Source: Micromonospora echinaurantiaca (GTDB lineage: Bacteria > Actinomycetota > Actinomycetes > Mycobacteriales > Micromonosporaceae). Taken from it: a stretch of 64,000 nucleotides of DNA. The stretch lies in contig NZ_LT607750.1 in NCBI RefSeq assembly GCF_900090235.1, positions 6,219,501 through 6,283,500 on the forward strand. The letters run 5' to 3'. The notes under the pieces were generated by a model. The model was not told where the DNA came from, searched no databases, and saw nothing but the letters and a program-made list of their open reading frames with translations. Numbering within the stretch: the first letter of the stretch is position 1; each line of letters starts with the position of its first letter. This document shows positions 26,251 through 35,430 of this stretch, piece after piece. The position numbers and the translations under genes were made by a program.

Positions 26251-26586
26251 GTGTTCGGACCCCAGGTACCCACCGTGACCGTGCCCGAGATCGCCGACGA
26301 CACCTACCTGCTCGACGTCCGGGAGGACGACGAGTGGGCCGCCGGCCACGCCCCCGGCGCCCACCACCTGCCGATGATGGAGCTGCCCACCCGGCTCGCC
26401 GAGGTGCCCACCGACCGGGACGTGGCGGTCATCTGCCGGTCCGGCGGGCGCTCCGCCCAGGTCGTCGCCTACCTGATGCGCAACGGCTGGGACCAGGTGC
26501 GCAACGTCGCGGGCGGGATGGGTGAGTGGGCCGCCGCCGGCCGCCCGGTGATCGACGACAACGGGCAGCCGGGGTGGGTCCGCTAG
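26251..26586 (+). CDS. Rhodanese-like sulfurtransferase domain protein
   Basis: A 111-aa single-domain rhodanese with LLDVRED in the first loop, the active-site Cys in VICRSGGRS and the end motif NVAGGMGEWAAAG. Single-domain rhodaneses transfer sulfane sulfur to thiols. GTG 26251 is chosen; a TTG at 26242 is possible. It is followed after 9 bp by the glycerophosphodiesterase gene, so they may share a transcript although the functions are not linked. Confidence 0.85.
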   Translation: MFGPQVPTVTVPEIADDTYLLDVREDDEWAAGHAPGAHHLPMMELPTRLAEVPTDRDVAVICRSGGRSAQVVAYLMRNGWDQVRNVAGGMGEWAAAGRPVIDDNGQPGWVR

Positions 26587-26595
26587 GCGGACGGC

Positions 26596-27417
26596 ATGGC
26601 CGAACCCCTGGTCTTCGCGCATCGCGGCGCGTCGTACGATCTGCCGGAGCACACCCTCGCCGCCTACCTGCGCGCCCTCGACGAGGGCGCGGACGGGCTG
26701 GAGTGCGACGTCCGGCTGACCCGGGACGGGCACCTGGTCTGCGTGCACGACCGGCGGCTGGATCGGACCAGCAACGGTCGCGGCCTGGTCAGCGCGCGTA
26801 CCCTCGCCGAACTCGAGGCGCTGGACTTCGGCTCATGGCACCCGGGCTGCGTACCGGCCGACGGGGACGAGGTGCTCGACGAGTCGCACACCCGGCTGCT
26901 CACCCTGGAGCGGCTGCTCGACGCCGTCCTGGCCGCCGGCCGGCCGGTCCGGCTGCTGGTGGAGACCAAGCACCCCTCCCGGTACGGCGGCGACGTCGAG
27001 CGTCGGCTGGTCACCCTGCTGCGCCGGTACGGGCTCGCCGAGGCGAAACCGGACGATCCGGTGCAGGTGACCGTGATGTCGTTCTCCCCGCTGGCCGTAC
27101 GCCGGATGCGGGAGCTCGCCCCGGCGCTGCCCACCGTGCTGCTGCTGGAGGTGCTGCCGCGCTGGCTGCGGCTGGGCCGGCTGCCGTTCGGCAGCCGGAT
27201 CGCCGGCCCCGGGATCGGCCTGGTGCGGGCCCGCCCGCAGCTGGTCCCGGCGTTGCGCGCGGCCGGCAACCAGGTCTACGTCTGGACCGTCAACGAGCCG
27301 GCGGACCTGGACCTGGTGCTCGCCGCCGAGGTGGACGGGATCATCACCGACCGGCCGGCGCACACCCTGGCCCGGCTCGGTCGCCGACCACCACCGACCG
27401 CCGACCTCGGCCGGTGA
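26596..27417 (+). CDS. Glycerophosphodiester phosphodiesterase
   Basis: A 273-aa GDPD-family enzyme that hydrolyses glycerophosphodiesters to glycerol-3-phosphate and an alcohol. The metal and catalytic residues are visible: FAHRGASYDLPEHT (His-Arg), LECDVRLTRDG (Glu, Asp) and VCVHDRRLDRTSNG (His). The C-terminal VYVWTVNEPADL and IITDRPAH complete the TIM barrel. No signal peptide is present, so it is probably cytoplasmic. Confidence 0.9.
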   Translation: MAEPLVFAHRGASYDLPEHTLAAYLRALDEGADGLECDVRLTRDGHLVCVHDRRLDRTSNGRGLVSARTLAELEALDFGSWHPGCVPADGDEVLDESHTRLLTLERLLDAVLAAGRPVRLLVETKHPSRYGGDVERRLVTLLRRYGLAEAKPDDPVQVTVMSFSPLAVRRMRELAPALPTVLLLEVLPRWLRLGRLPFGSRIAGPGIGLVRARPQLVPALRAAGNQVYVWTVNEPADLDLVLAAEVDGIITDRPAHTLARLGRRPPPTADLGR

Positions 27418-27502
27418 CCATCGGGTGCGGTCCGCCCGCCGGGCGCGGCGGTCGGTCCGGCCGGGGGTGTCCGAAAGCCGGACGGCGCGGCACACTCGGG
27501 GC

Positions 27503-28960
27503 ATGCCGGAGCGCACCGACTACGCGGCCCTCATCGCCGGCCACCGGGTGGTCATCGAGATGATCAACTGTGGCGACGCCGGGCTGCCGGTCCTCACCCA
27601 GCTGCTCCGGGTCGCCCAACCCGCGCTCGGCGCGGCGGCCATGGCGTTCGTGGAGTTCGGGCCGGCCGGCGGCCGGGTGATCGCCGCGACCGGGGCCGCC
27701 GAGTGGACGGTGGGCCGGCCGTTGCCGGCCACCGACCCGGCCACCGTCTGCCTACTCTCCGGCCCCCGGGTGCAGCAGGTCCGGACGGACCAGCTCACCG
27801 GCCAGCTCACCGGCGAACTGGTCGCCCGCGGCCTGCACCGGATGGTGGTCGCCCGGGCCGAGATCGGCGGGCTCACCGTGGGCAGCCTGCACGCCCTCTA
27901 CCCGGCCGGCGACGAGGACCCGGGCGCCGAGCAGCACGCCGTGGTCGCCTACCTCGCCTCCTGCATCGCGCACATGTACGGCGACCAGAGCGGACTGCCG
28001 GTGCACGGTGACGGGCCGGTGGTGGCCGCACTCGCGGACGGGCTGGCGGTGGTCGACCGGGAGGGGCACGTCCGGCTCTGGAACCCCGCCGCGGCCCAGG
28101 TGACCGGCCGGGCGGCCGACCAGGCCCTCAACCAGCCGCTGCCGTTCCCGCTGCCGCCGTCCGGCCAGGTGCTCGACCACCGGCTGCCGGACGGCCGGTG
28201 GCTGCGGATCACCTCGGGTGAGCTGGCCGGGCCGGCCGCCCTGCGGGTGGTCAGCTTCCGGGACATCACCGACCAGCAGCGCCGGCACCACGACCGGGAC
28301 CTGTTCGTCGCGGTGACCAGCCACGAGCTGCGTACCCCGGTCACCGTCATCAAGGGGTACGCGGACACCCTCACCGACCACTGGGAGTCGCTCACCGACG
28401 CCGACCGGCGGCAGGCCGCCCGGGTGATCGGCCAGCGCGCCAACGAGCTGGCCCGACTGGTGGACCGGCTGCTCTCCTCCGCCGCCGAGCCCGGTCCGGG
28501 CGACGACCCGCCGGCCCCCTTCGACCTCGGCGACGCGCTCCGGGCCGCGGTCGCCGACCTGCCGGCCGAGCTGCGCCACCGGCTCGTCCTCGACCTGCCG
28601 GCCGACCTGCCCAAGGCGCTCGGCTACCGGCCCAGTCTGGCCACGGTGCTCACCGAACTGGCCACCAACGCGGGCAAGTACAGCCCGCCCGGGTCGCCGA
28701 TCGAGGTCACCGCCGGCGCGGACGGACAGACCGTCTCGTTCCGGGTCGGCGACCGGGGCATCGGCATCCGGCCGGAGCACGTCGAGCGGGCGTTCGACCG
28801 GTTCTGGCAGGGCGAATCCGGCGACCGGCGGCGCTTTCCCGGCGCCGGGTTGGGTCTCTATCTCGTCCGCCGGATCGTTGAACAGCAGGATGGCTGGGTA
28901 TTCCTCCGACCGAGGGCCGGTGGCGGTACGGTCGCTGAGGTGCGGCTGCCCCGCGGGTGA
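27503..28960 (+). CDS. Orphan sensor histidine kinase (GAF-PAS-HisKA-HATPase)
   Basis: A 485-aa soluble sensor kinase with a GAF-like domain (about residues 15-165), a PAS domain (about 175-265, LADGLAVVDREGHVRLWNPAAA), a HisKA phosphoacceptor in VAVTSHELRTPV (His near 275) and a HATPase domain with TELATNAGKYSPPGS, GDRGIGI and GAGLGLYLVRRI. No membrane helix is present. No response regulator is adjacent; instead a stand-alone HATPase protein follows 31 bp later, which suggests a non-canonical output. Start ATG 27503 by domain alignment. Confidence 0.88.
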   Translation: MPERTDYAALIAGHRVVIEMINCGDAGLPVLTQLLRVAQPALGAAAMAFVEFGPAGGRVIAATGAAEWTVGRPLPATDPATVCLLSGPRVQQVRTDQLTGQLTGELVARGLHRMVVARAEIGGLTVGSLHALYPAGDEDPGAEQHAVVAYLASCIAHMYGDQSGLPVHGDGPVVAALADGLAVVDREGHVRLWNPAAAQVTGRAADQALNQPLPFPLPPSGQVLDHRLPDGRWLRITSGELAGPAALRVVSFRDITDQQRRHHDRDLFVAVTSHELRTPVTVIKGYADTLTDHWESLTDADRRQAARVIGQRANELARLVDRLLSSAAEPGPGDDPPAPFDLGDALRAAVADLPAELRHRLVLDLPADLPKALGYRPSLATVLTELATNAGKYSPPGSPIEVTAGADGQTVSFRVGDRGIGIRPEHVERAFDRFWQGESGDRRRFPGAGLGLYLVRRIVEQQDGWVFLRPRAGGGTVAEVRLPRG

Positions 28961-28991
28961 CCGGCGGCGGCGAGGTGAGAAGGGGCGACGC

Positions 28992-29441
28992 GTGTCGACG
29001 GGAGCGGGCGAACGGGCGTGGTGCGTGGTGGTGCCGCACCACGCCAGCGGGGCGCGGCTGGCCCGGCGGCGGCTCGCCGAGGAACTGACCGAGGTGGTAC
29101 CCGCCACCCTGCTGGCGGATCTGGTCGCGGTCCTGGCCGAACTGGTCGGCAACGCGGTCCGGCACGCCGACCCGCTGCCCGGCGGGGTGGTCCGGGTGGC
29201 CTGGCGGCTGCGGACGTCGGACGAGGGTCAGCGGATCACGCTGCGGGTGACCGACGGCGGCGCGACCGAGGGGCCGCGGATCCGGTCGGCCGACCCGGAC
29301 GCGGCCGACGGCCGGGGTCTGCACATCGTCTCCGGCCTGGCCAGCCGCTGGGGCGTGGACCGCGACGGGCTGGGGCAGAGCGTCTGGGCCGAGTTCGAGC
29401 CGGTCGGCGCGGCCCGGTCGGACCTGGTCGCGGCCGGCTGA
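28992..29441 (+). CDS. HATPase-domain protein (anti-sigma regulatory factor-like)
   Basis: A 149-aa protein with a GHKL ATPase fold of the RsbW/SpoIIAB-like type: the N-box is LAELVGNAVRHADPL, then LRVTDGG and ADGRGLHIVSGLASRWG. Such proteins bind sigma factors or anti-sigma antagonists, and are very common in mycelial actinomycetes. GTG 28992 has AGGGG upstream. Position directly after an orphan sensor kinase suggests the same signalling route. Confidence 0.8.
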   Translation: MSTGAGERAWCVVVPHHASGARLARRRLAEELTEVVPATLLADLVAVLAELVGNAVRHADPLPGGVVRVAWRLRTSDEGQRITLRVTDGGATEGPRIRSADPDAADGRGLHIVSGLASRWGVDRDGLGQSVWAEFEPVGAARSDLVAAG

Positions 29442-29502
29442 TCGGGCACCGGAGGCGGGTCCTGCCCACGCCACCCGGTCGCGGGCTCTAGGCTGTCTCG
29501 CC

Positions 29503-30387
29503 GTGAGCAAGCGTCGAAAGAGCCAGCGGGCAGCCGAAGCCACCCCGAAGCGGGAGAAGGTGCGCGACGTCTTCGTGCCCCGCCCCTTCGAGGGGTTGAC
29601 CGACGAGCCGGAGTGGATCGCCCTGCGCGAGCTGGTGCCGGCCGCCTCCGCCCCGCTGCGGCTCGTCCCCGAGCTGGTCGAGGAGTTCGGCGAGCGGCCG
29701 GTCACGCTGGCCACCGTGCTGCCGATGGCGGCTCCGGCGATGACGAAGCCCGACGGGCGGGTCTTCATCGGCCTCCAGCGCCACCAGCAGTCCGGTGACG
29801 TCTCCCGCGACCTGGCCGAGGCGCTGCTCTGCGCGCTGCGTACCGAGCCGGGTGGCCAGGTCGCGGTGCCGCCGCTGCCCGGCCCCGGCCCCCGGCTCCA
29901 GGACGTCCTGGTCGACGGTCCGCTGGAGATCACCATGCACGACGGGTTCGAGTTCTGGCTCGACCCGGGCGCCGGCGAGGACCCGACCGTGCAGGCGTCC
30001 CTGGAGCGGGCCAACGCCGCCGTCTACCCGACCGTGCGGCTGACCGCCGCCCGGGCCGCGTACTGGTGCCAGGTGCCGGAGAAGGCACACGTGCGCTGGG
30101 TGCTGCCGGACGACGAGGACGCCGCGCTCGACGCGCTGGCCCGGCTCGGCGCCGCCGGCACGCTGACCCTCGGCGAGGACACGAAGTTCGCCGGCATGTT
30201 CCGCGCGCACGGGCGGCTGGTGCCGGTCTGGGACCTGCCGGAGCAGACGCCGGCCGGCGAGTGGGAGGACCCGGTCGCCCAGTTCGCCAAGCGGTACGCC
30301 GAGGCGCTCGCCGACACCACCCCGCTGGACGCCGCCGGCCGCCGGTCCCGCCAGGGCCTGCTCGGCCGCCAACTCACCCTCCGCTGA
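29503..30387 (+). CDS. DUF5926 family protein
   Basis: A 294-aa soluble protein recognised as the actinobacterial DUF5926 family. The N-terminus is basic (SKRRKSQRAAEATPKREK), followed by a conserved FVPRPFEGLTDEPEWIALRELVPAA and a C-terminal VWDLPEQTPAGEWEDPV. Older annotations call homologs SecA- or topoisomerase-like, but no such motif is visible. Function unknown. It converges on the arginine deiminase gene across a long palindrome. Confidence 0.78.
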   Translation: MSKRRKSQRAAEATPKREKVRDVFVPRPFEGLTDEPEWIALRELVPAASAPLRLVPELVEEFGERPVTLATVLPMAAPAMTKPDGRVFIGLQRHQQSGDVSRDLAEALLCALRTEPGGQVAVPPLPGPGPRLQDVLVDGPLEITMHDGFEFWLDPGAGEDPTVQASLERANAAVYPTVRLTAARAAYWCQVPEKAHVRWVLPDDEDAALDALARLGAAGTLTLGEDTKFAGMFRAHGRLVPVWDLPEQTPAGEWEDPVAQFAKRYAEALADTTPLDAAGRRSRQGLLGRQLTLR

Positions 30388-30447
30388 CCCCCCACCCCCA
30401 CGCGCCGACCCCTGCGCGCGCCGCACCCGCCCCGCGCAGCGCCGACT

Positions 30448-30500
30448 CGTTCACGGAAAGAGTGTCTTCCGCGGCGAAACAGCCACTCCTTCGGTGAACG
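30448..30500. repeat. Long intergenic palindrome (type B), possible bidirectional terminator
   Basis: 17-base arms (30448-30464 and 30484-30500) pair at 15 positions around a 19-base loop that itself can pair TTC/GAA. It lies between convergent genes ending at 30387 and 30520. The core AAAGAGTG/CACTC is shared in style with the palindromes at 18159 and 36683. Confidence 0.6.
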
Positions 30501-30519
30501 TGCGCAGGTCTTGGGGGCG

Positions 30520-31731
30520 TCAGCCGCGGAGGGGGTCGCGGACGAGGGGGCAGGACATGCAGCGGGGGCCGCCGCGGCCGGAGCCGAGTTCCGAACTGGC
30601 GATCGGGATCACCTCGATCCCGGCGCGCTCCAACTGCGCGTTGGTCTCCACGTTGCGCTCGTACCCGACGCAGAGCCGGGGAGCCAGGGCGAGGGTGTTG
30701 TTGCCGTCGTCCCACTGCTCGCGTTCCGCGGTGACCGGGTCCAGCCCGGTGTCGATCACCCGGAGCTGGTCCAGGTCCATCGCGTCGGCGGCGGCCCGCA
30801 GGAACGGCGCCGGGCCGTCCACCCGTGGATCCTCGCCGTCCGCGCCGGCGATCATGGTGTACGCCGAGAGCGTGTTCGCCACGTTCGGGTACATCAGCAC
30901 GGCGTCCACGTCGACCATCGTGCAGACGGTGTCCAGGTGCATGGTGGCCCGCTCCTGGGCGATCGGCACCACCAGGATGGTGTGCGCCAGCCCGGCGGCG
31001 AAGACCTGCCGGGCGAGGCGCTCGGCGCCGGCCGGCGTGGTCCGCTCACCCACCCCGACCGCGAGCACGCCGGGCGCGAGCAGCAGCACGTCGCCGCCCT
31101 CCAGGTGCTCCAGGTGCGGGTGGTAGACGGCCTCGGTGCCGACGAAGCGCGGATGGTGGCGGTAGATGGCGTCGGTCAGCGTGGTCTCCCGGCGCCGGGC
31201 CGGCATGGCCAGGCTGGTCACCCCCACCCGGTCGCCGATCCAGAGCGACGAGTCGCGGGTGAAGAGCAGGTTCGGCAGCGGGTCGATGACGAAGTCGTGC
31301 CGGTCCATCAACGTGTAGACCAGGCCACCCGGCCGTTCCGGGCTGAGCCGCAGCTCCTCGTGGGCCAACCCGGCGATCAGCACGTCGGCCAGCGCCACCG
31401 GGTCGAGGTACGCGAGGTGGTCGGCGACCCGGGCCCGCAGGGTGTCGCCGAGCCGGGGCGAGCGGAGCACCTCCGCGGTCAACTCGGCCCGCGCCTCGTC
31501 CACGGCGAGCGTCTCGGCCAGCAGGTCGGCCAGGTAGAGCACCTCGACCCCGCGCCCGCGCAGCGCCGCCGCGAAGGCGTCGTGCTCCTCCTGCGCCCGC
31601 CCCACCCACGGGATCGCGTCGAACAGGAGCGAGTCGTTGTTGCGTGGGGTCAGCCGGGCGAGTTCCGGGCCGGGTCGGTGCAGCAGCACGGTGCCGAGCC
31701 GGCCGACCTCGCTGTCGACGTAGTGGGTCAC
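30520..31731 (-). CDS. arcA: Arginine deiminase
   Basis: Hydrolyses arginine to citrulline and ammonia. The 403-aa protein has the guanidino-modifying enzyme fold with [12 protein letters not shown], the catalytic EGGD, the MHLD histidine and the nucleophilic Cys in GPRCMSC near the C-terminus. GTG 31731 fits the family N-terminus ([20 protein letters not shown]). No arcB or arcC follows, so it is not part of a full arginine deiminase operon and may serve nitrogen supply or acid stress. A palindrome at 31777-31801 in its upstream region is a candidate operator. Confidence 0.93.
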   Translation of the reverse strand: MTHYVDSEVGRLGTVLLHRPGPELARLTPRNNDSLLFDAIPWVGRAQEEHDAFAAALRGRGVEVLYLADLLAETLAVDEARAELTAEVLRSPRLGDTLRARVADHLAYLDPVALADVLIAGLAHEELRLSPERPGGLVYTLMDRHDFVIDPLPNLLFTRDSSLWIGDRVGVTSLAMPARRRETTLTDAIYRHHPRFVGTEAVYHPHLEHLEGGDVLLLAPGVLAVGVGERTTPAGAERLARQVFAAGLAHTILVVPIAQERATMHLDTVCTMVDVDAVLMYPNVANTLSAYTMIAGADGEDPRVDGPAPFLRAAADAMDLDQLRVIDTGLDPVTAEREQWDDGNNTLALAPRLCVGYERNVETNAQLERAGIEVIPIASSELGSGRGGPRCMSCPLVRDPLRG

Positions 31732-31776
31732 TATCGCAGCGTAGGGCAGGGTTTGGCGGCATCCGAGAAAACAACT

Positions 31777-31801
31777 GTGAATGAATATGGCATTCATCCA
31801 C
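31777..31801. promoter_or_regulatory. Candidate ARG-box-like operator upstream of arcA
   Basis: GTGAATGAAT and ATTCATCCAC (9 of 10 paired) around ATGGC, 46-70 bp upstream of the arcA start. The TGAAT...ATTCA core resembles the ArgR box (TGAAT-N4-ATTCA), with a 5-base spacer instead of 4. The surrounding DNA is notably AT-rich for this genome, as expected for a promoter. Confidence 0.4.
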
Positions 31802-31894
31802 AGTCATTCCGGCGCTCCAGCTTGCCGAGACCCGGGACTGGCAACGTAGGGTAGTGAGGACATAACTTCGAGGGACCTTTTGCCGGAGGTCGCG

Positions 31895-32635
31895 ATGACT
31901 GTCTTTCCCGCTCGTCGAGCCGTACCCCCGACCCGGGCACTGCCGCCCGCGGCGGTGCCCCACCCCCGGGTGGAGTCGCCGGGGGTCCTCACACCGCCCC
32001 GTCCGTCCCCGTTGGAGTGGGCCCGCCGCCGGCGGGCGGAGCGGGGCGCGCGGCGGCTGGAGGCGGCCGGCGCGCGGGCCCTCGGTCAGCTCGACCACCT
32101 CGGGCCGGCCTGGCACGTCATCGAGTGGCCGCGCACCGACGTCGCCGACGTCCTGCTCGACCACGGCCAGGACGACCGGGCCGGCTTCCTGGCCATCGGT
32201 CCGAGCGGGCTGTTCGCGGTCACCATCGCCGACCACGGCCGGGCCCGGGTGCTGGTGGCCGGCGACGTGGTGCAGATCAACGGCAAGCGACCGCCCTACG
32301 TGGCCGAGGCCCGTCGGGACGCCAAGCGGGCCAGCAAGGCGCTCAGTACCGCGGTGGGGCACCCGATTCCGGTGACGCCGGTGCTGACCTTCGTCGGCTC
32401 CGGCGTCATCAGCGTCTACGGGCTGCCGAAGGACTGCCTCATGGCCACCCACCGCGAGCTGGACCGGCTGCTGGTGGCCGCGGGCAACCGGATCAGCCCG
32501 GCCACCGCCGAGAAGCTCTCCCGGGTCGCCCAGCACCCGAGCACCTGGTTGAACGGCACTTACCGTCCGGCGGCCGACTACCGGTGGTACGAGGAGGGCC
32601 GAACGGCCGCTGACAAGCCGGCCAACCGGCGGTAA
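31895..32635 (+). CDS. NERD-like domain protein
   Basis: A 246-aa protein. After a Pro-rich N-terminus (about 40 residues), the segment from about residue 65 resembles the NERD (nuclease-related) domain, with GPSGLFAVTIADHG and RVLVAGDVVQINGKRPPYV, then a conserved VGHPIPVTPVLTFVG. In true NERD domains an Asp/Glu-x-Lys set coordinates metal; here the Lys position appears replaced (VTIADH), so nuclease activity is doubtful. GGAGG at 31885-31889 fixes ATG 31895. Divergent from arcA. Confidence 0.65.
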   Translation: MTVFPARRAVPPTRALPPAAVPHPRVESPGVLTPPRPSPLEWARRRRAERGARRLEAAGARALGQLDHLGPAWHVIEWPRTDVADVLLDHGQDDRAGFLAIGPSGLFAVTIADHGRARVLVAGDVVQINGKRPPYVAEARRDAKRASKALSTAVGHPIPVTPVLTFVGSGVISVYGLPKDCLMATHRELDRLLVAAGNRISPATAEKLSRVAQHPSTWLNGTYRPAADYRWYEEGRTAADKPANRR

Positions 32636-32810
32636 CGTCACCGGCGACGCCACGCGGCCCGGTCCGGTGTCGGCACCGTCGGTCGCGCCGTCGCCGGCCC
32701 GCCCGGCCAGGCATCGTTCACCACCGGCGGCCCGGTGACTCCCGCGCGGTCGGCGACGGCCGGGGTGACCGGCTAGCGTGGACAGACCGTCGGTGTACAT
32801 AGGAGGCGCG

Positions 32811-33269
32811 GTGGCCCACGTCGAACTCTCGCTCTCGGAAGTCCTCGCACCCGCGGCCAGGACACCGACAGCGCAGGAGTCCGACAACTTCGGCCAGTGG
32901 TCGCTGACCGTGTCCCATGCTGACGAGCCCTGCCTGCTGATCGACGCCGAGACGAAGGTGGTCGCGGTCTCGGCCGCCGGGTGCGAACTGCTCTGCCTCG
33001 GTGCGCCCGAGGACGTGATCGGGCTGCCGCTACTCGGCGGCGGGCTCCGGCTGCTCGACTTCACGGCCAACCCGCGCGAGCTGACCGAGCAGGAGATCGA
33101 CAAGATCCCACCGCTGCTCGCGCTCTCGTCCGGGCGGCTCGCCCGCGGCCTGCTCCGCGTCCAGGCGGCGTCGACCGGGGCACCGGACGCGACCGTCGAC
33201 GCGATCTCCACCCCGGTGCTCACCGACGGGTCGGTCACCGGCTCGCTCACCTTCTTCTCCGAGGTCTGA
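32811..33269 (+). CDS. PAS-like small protein of unknown function
   Basis: A 152-aa soluble protein. The centre (residues 38-140) looks PAS-like: CLLIDAETKVVAVSAAGCELLCLG, then GLPLLGGGLRLLDFTA and a final strand VTGSLTFFSE. No output domain is present. GTG 32811 is chosen because AGGAGG lies four bases upstream; a GTG at 32778 is in frame but lacks this. Function unknown. Confidence 0.65.
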   Translation: MAHVELSLSEVLAPAARTPTAQESDNFGQWSLTVSHADEPCLLIDAETKVVAVSAAGCELLCLGAPEDVIGLPLLGGGLRLLDFTANPRELTEQEIDKIPPLLALSSGRLARGLLRVQAASTGAPDATVDAISTPVLTDGSVTGSLTFFSEV

Positions 33270-33344
33270 GCAGCGGCCCGGTGTGGTGCTCGCCGCACGC
33301 GGCGAAGCTGGGGCCGACCCGCCACCAGGCCGTAGGGTGCCCTC

Positions 33345-33734
33345 ATGCTCGATATCGCTCTGCTGCCGGGGGAGTACGCCGTGTGCCGGTTGGCCGCCGA
33401 CTCCGCCCTGCCGCCGGGGCTGTCGGGCGGGCTGAGTGACGGCAACGTCGTCACGGTGACCTGGACGGCCGACGGCATCTCGTTGATCTGCCCCGCCGAC
33501 CGGGTACCCGACCAGGCCGCCATCGAGACGGTCTGGCGGTGCCTGCGGGTGGTCGCACCGGTCGACCTCGCGGTCACCGGCACCCTCGCCGCGCTGGTGG
33601 ATCCGCTCGCCGAGGCCCGGGTCAGCGCGCTGGCCTTCTCCAGCTACGACACCGACTACCTGCTCGTCCCGGCGGTCCGCCTCGGCGCGGCGACCAGCGC
33701 GCTGGAGCGGGCCGGGCACCGCGTCCTGCGCTGA
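33345..33734 (+). CDS. ACT-domain protein
   Basis: A 129-aa protein with two ACT-like beta-alpha-beta-beta-alpha-beta halves (LLPGEYAVCRLAADS early; VAPVDLAVTGTLAALVDPLAEARVSALAFSSYDTDYLLVP late). This pattern matches small bacterial ACT proteins related to CASTOR-type amino-acid sensors. No catalytic domain is attached. It may bind an amino acid, possibly linked to the nearby prephenate dehydratase gene, which also ends in an ACT domain. Confidence 0.78.
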   Translation: MLDIALLPGEYAVCRLAADSALPPGLSGGLSDGNVVTVTWTADGISLICPADRVPDQAAIETVWRCLRVVAPVDLAVTGTLAALVDPLAEARVSALAFSSYDTDYLLVPAVRLGAATSALERAGHRVLR

Positions 33735-33830
33735 ACCGCGACCGCCGCTTCACCGCGCCGGCCGATCCTCCTACGATGGGCTCGGCCACCCCCGGCCGCG
33801 ACGACGACCACCGATGTTTGAGGTCACCCC

Positions 33831-34421
33831 GTGCCGTCCACCCCGCCCCGCCGCGCCCCGCACGGAGCGCACCGCCCTGTCCGGCTGCCGGCACCGGGCC
33901 GGTGGCCGGCGGTGGTCGTCGCGCTGGTCGCCGGGGTGCTCGCCGGCTGCGGCACCCCACCGGAGCTGCGTACCACCTCACCCGGGCCGGCGAGCACGCC
34001 GAGCCGGACGGCCGCCCCGACGCCGACCGGCACCGCACCGCCCCCGGTCGGCCCGACCGGGCTGCCTGGGCTCGGCACGCCCACCCCGACGGCCGACGCC
34101 GGACTGGTCGCGGTGGCCTGCTCGTCCGGGCCGACCGGCGCGCGGGTGATCGACCTGGTGCGCGGCCGGGGCGGGGTGCTCCCCCGGGACGTGCGGGTCC
34201 GGGTGGTCAGCGGACCGCTCTGCGCCGCCGAGTGGCAGTACACGGTGCTCGACGTGACCGGCCACGAGCAGCTCCAGGTGGTCACCCGGGGTTCGGGAAG
34301 CGCCCCGCGGCTGGTCACCGCCGGCACCGACGTGTGCACGGTGGAGGTGCGGGCGGCCAGCCCGCCCGGGATCCGGAACCTGGCCTGCGAGGGCGGCACG
34401 CTCGGCGTACCGGGTGCGTAG
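33831..34421 (+). CDS. Putative lipoprotein
   Basis: A 196-aa protein with an Arg-rich N-terminus, a hydrophobic stretch (about residues 25-39) and the lipobox LAGC (Cys near 41), followed by a Thr/Pro-rich linker to about 85 and a small folded domain of about 110 residues with four Cys. GTG 33831 has GAGG seven bases upstream. No family recognised. The linker suggests a cell-wall-spanning tether. Confidence 0.65.
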   Translation: MPSTPPRRAPHGAHRPVRLPAPGRWPAVVVALVAGVLAGCGTPPELRTTSPGPASTPSRTAAPTPTGTAPPPVGPTGLPGLGTPTPTADAGLVAVACSSGPTGARVIDLVRGRGGVLPRDVRVRVVSGPLCAAEWQYTVLDVTGHEQLQVVTRGSGSAPRLVTAGTDVCTVEVRAASPPGIRNLACEGGTLGVPGA

Positions 34422-34431
34422 GCTGGTCGCC

Positions 34432-35388
34432 ATGCCGGGTACACCGCCGACGCGCTTCGTCTACCTCGGGCCGGAGGGCACCTTCGCCGAGCAGGCGCTG
34501 CGCACCGTCCCCGCCGCCGAGCGCGGCACCCGTACGCCCGCTCGCAGCGTCGGGGAGGCGCTGGAGAGCGTACGGGCCGGTGAGGCGGACGCCGCCCTGG
34601 TGCCGCTGGAGAACTCGATCGGCGGCGCGGTGGGAGTGACCCTGGACGAGCTGGCCGAGGGGGAGCCGCTGGTGATCACCCGCGAGGTGATCCTGCCGGT
34701 GGAGTTCGTCCTCGGTGCCCGGGCCGGCACGTCGCTGACCTCGGTGCGGACCGTCGCCGCCCATCCGCAGGCGTCCACCCAGTGCCGGGGTTGGCTCCGG
34801 GCGCACCTGCCCGACGCGGTGGTGGTCGACGTGCTCTCCAACGGCGCCGCCGCGGCCGGTGCCGCGACCGGCGACTACGACGCGGCGATCTGCGCCCCGA
34901 TCGGGGCCGCCCGGCACCGGCTGGCCGTGCTGGCCGACAAGATCGCCGACCACCCGGACGCGGTGACCCGGTTCGCGCTGGTCTCCCGCCCCGGCCCGCC
35001 CCCGCCGCCGACCGGTGACGACGTCACCTCGCTGGCCGTCTACATCGCCCACGACCGGGTCGGCGCGCTGCTGTCGGTGCTGATGGAGCTGGCCGTCCGC
35101 GGGGTCAACCTGACCCGCATCGAGTCCCGGCCGACCGGCGAGGCGCTGGGCCGGTACGTCTTCTTCCTCGACTGCACCGGGCACGTCGCCGACGTCCGGC
35201 TCGGTGAGGCGTTGCAGGGGCTCCGGCGGGTCTGCGCCGACGTGCGCTTCCTCGGCTCGTACCCCCGGCACCGCTGGGCCGGGCCGGCGGGTGAGCGGCC
35301 GGTCCCGGCCCCCGCTGGGCTCTCCGACACCGACTACGCGGACGCCGCGGCGTGGCTGGCCCGGCTGCGGGCCGGCGAGCTGAGCTGA
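34432..35388 (+). CDS. pheA: Prephenate dehydratase
   Basis: Converts prephenate to phenylpyruvate in phenylalanine synthesis. The 318-aa protein has the N-terminal catalytic domain (YLGPEGTFAEQAL near residues 10-22; the VPLENSIGGAVG signature near 61) and a C-terminal regulatory ACT domain with GALLSVLMELAVRGVNLTRIESRP, which contains the ESRP phenylalanine-binding motif. It is monofunctional, without chorismate mutase, as is usual in actinobacteria. A hairpin follows. Confidence 0.95.
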   Translation: MPGTPPTRFVYLGPEGTFAEQALRTVPAAERGTRTPARSVGEALESVRAGEADAALVPLENSIGGAVGVTLDELAEGEPLVITREVILPVEFVLGARAGTSLTSVRTVAAHPQASTQCRGWLRAHLPDAVVVDVLSNGAAAAGAATGDYDAAICAPIGAARHRLAVLADKIADHPDAVTRFALVSRPGPPPPPTGDDVTSLAVYIAHDRVGALLSVLMELAVRGVNLTRIESRPTGEALGRYVFFLDCTGHVADVRLGEALQGLRRVCADVRFLGSYPRHRWAGPAGERPVPAPAGLSDTDYADAAAWLARLRAGELS

Positions 35389-35427
35389 GTCCGGGGCGCC
35401 CCACCGGAGTGGCAGGACGCCCCGGAC
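35389..35427. terminator. Bidirectional hairpin terminator
   Basis: GTCCGGGGCG (35389-35398) and CGCCCCGGAC (35418-35427) pair perfectly, and an inner CCAC/GTGG pair lies in the loop. It directly abuts the pheA stop and faces the AIM24 gene ending at 35431. Confidence 0.7.
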
Positions 35428-35430
35428 GGG

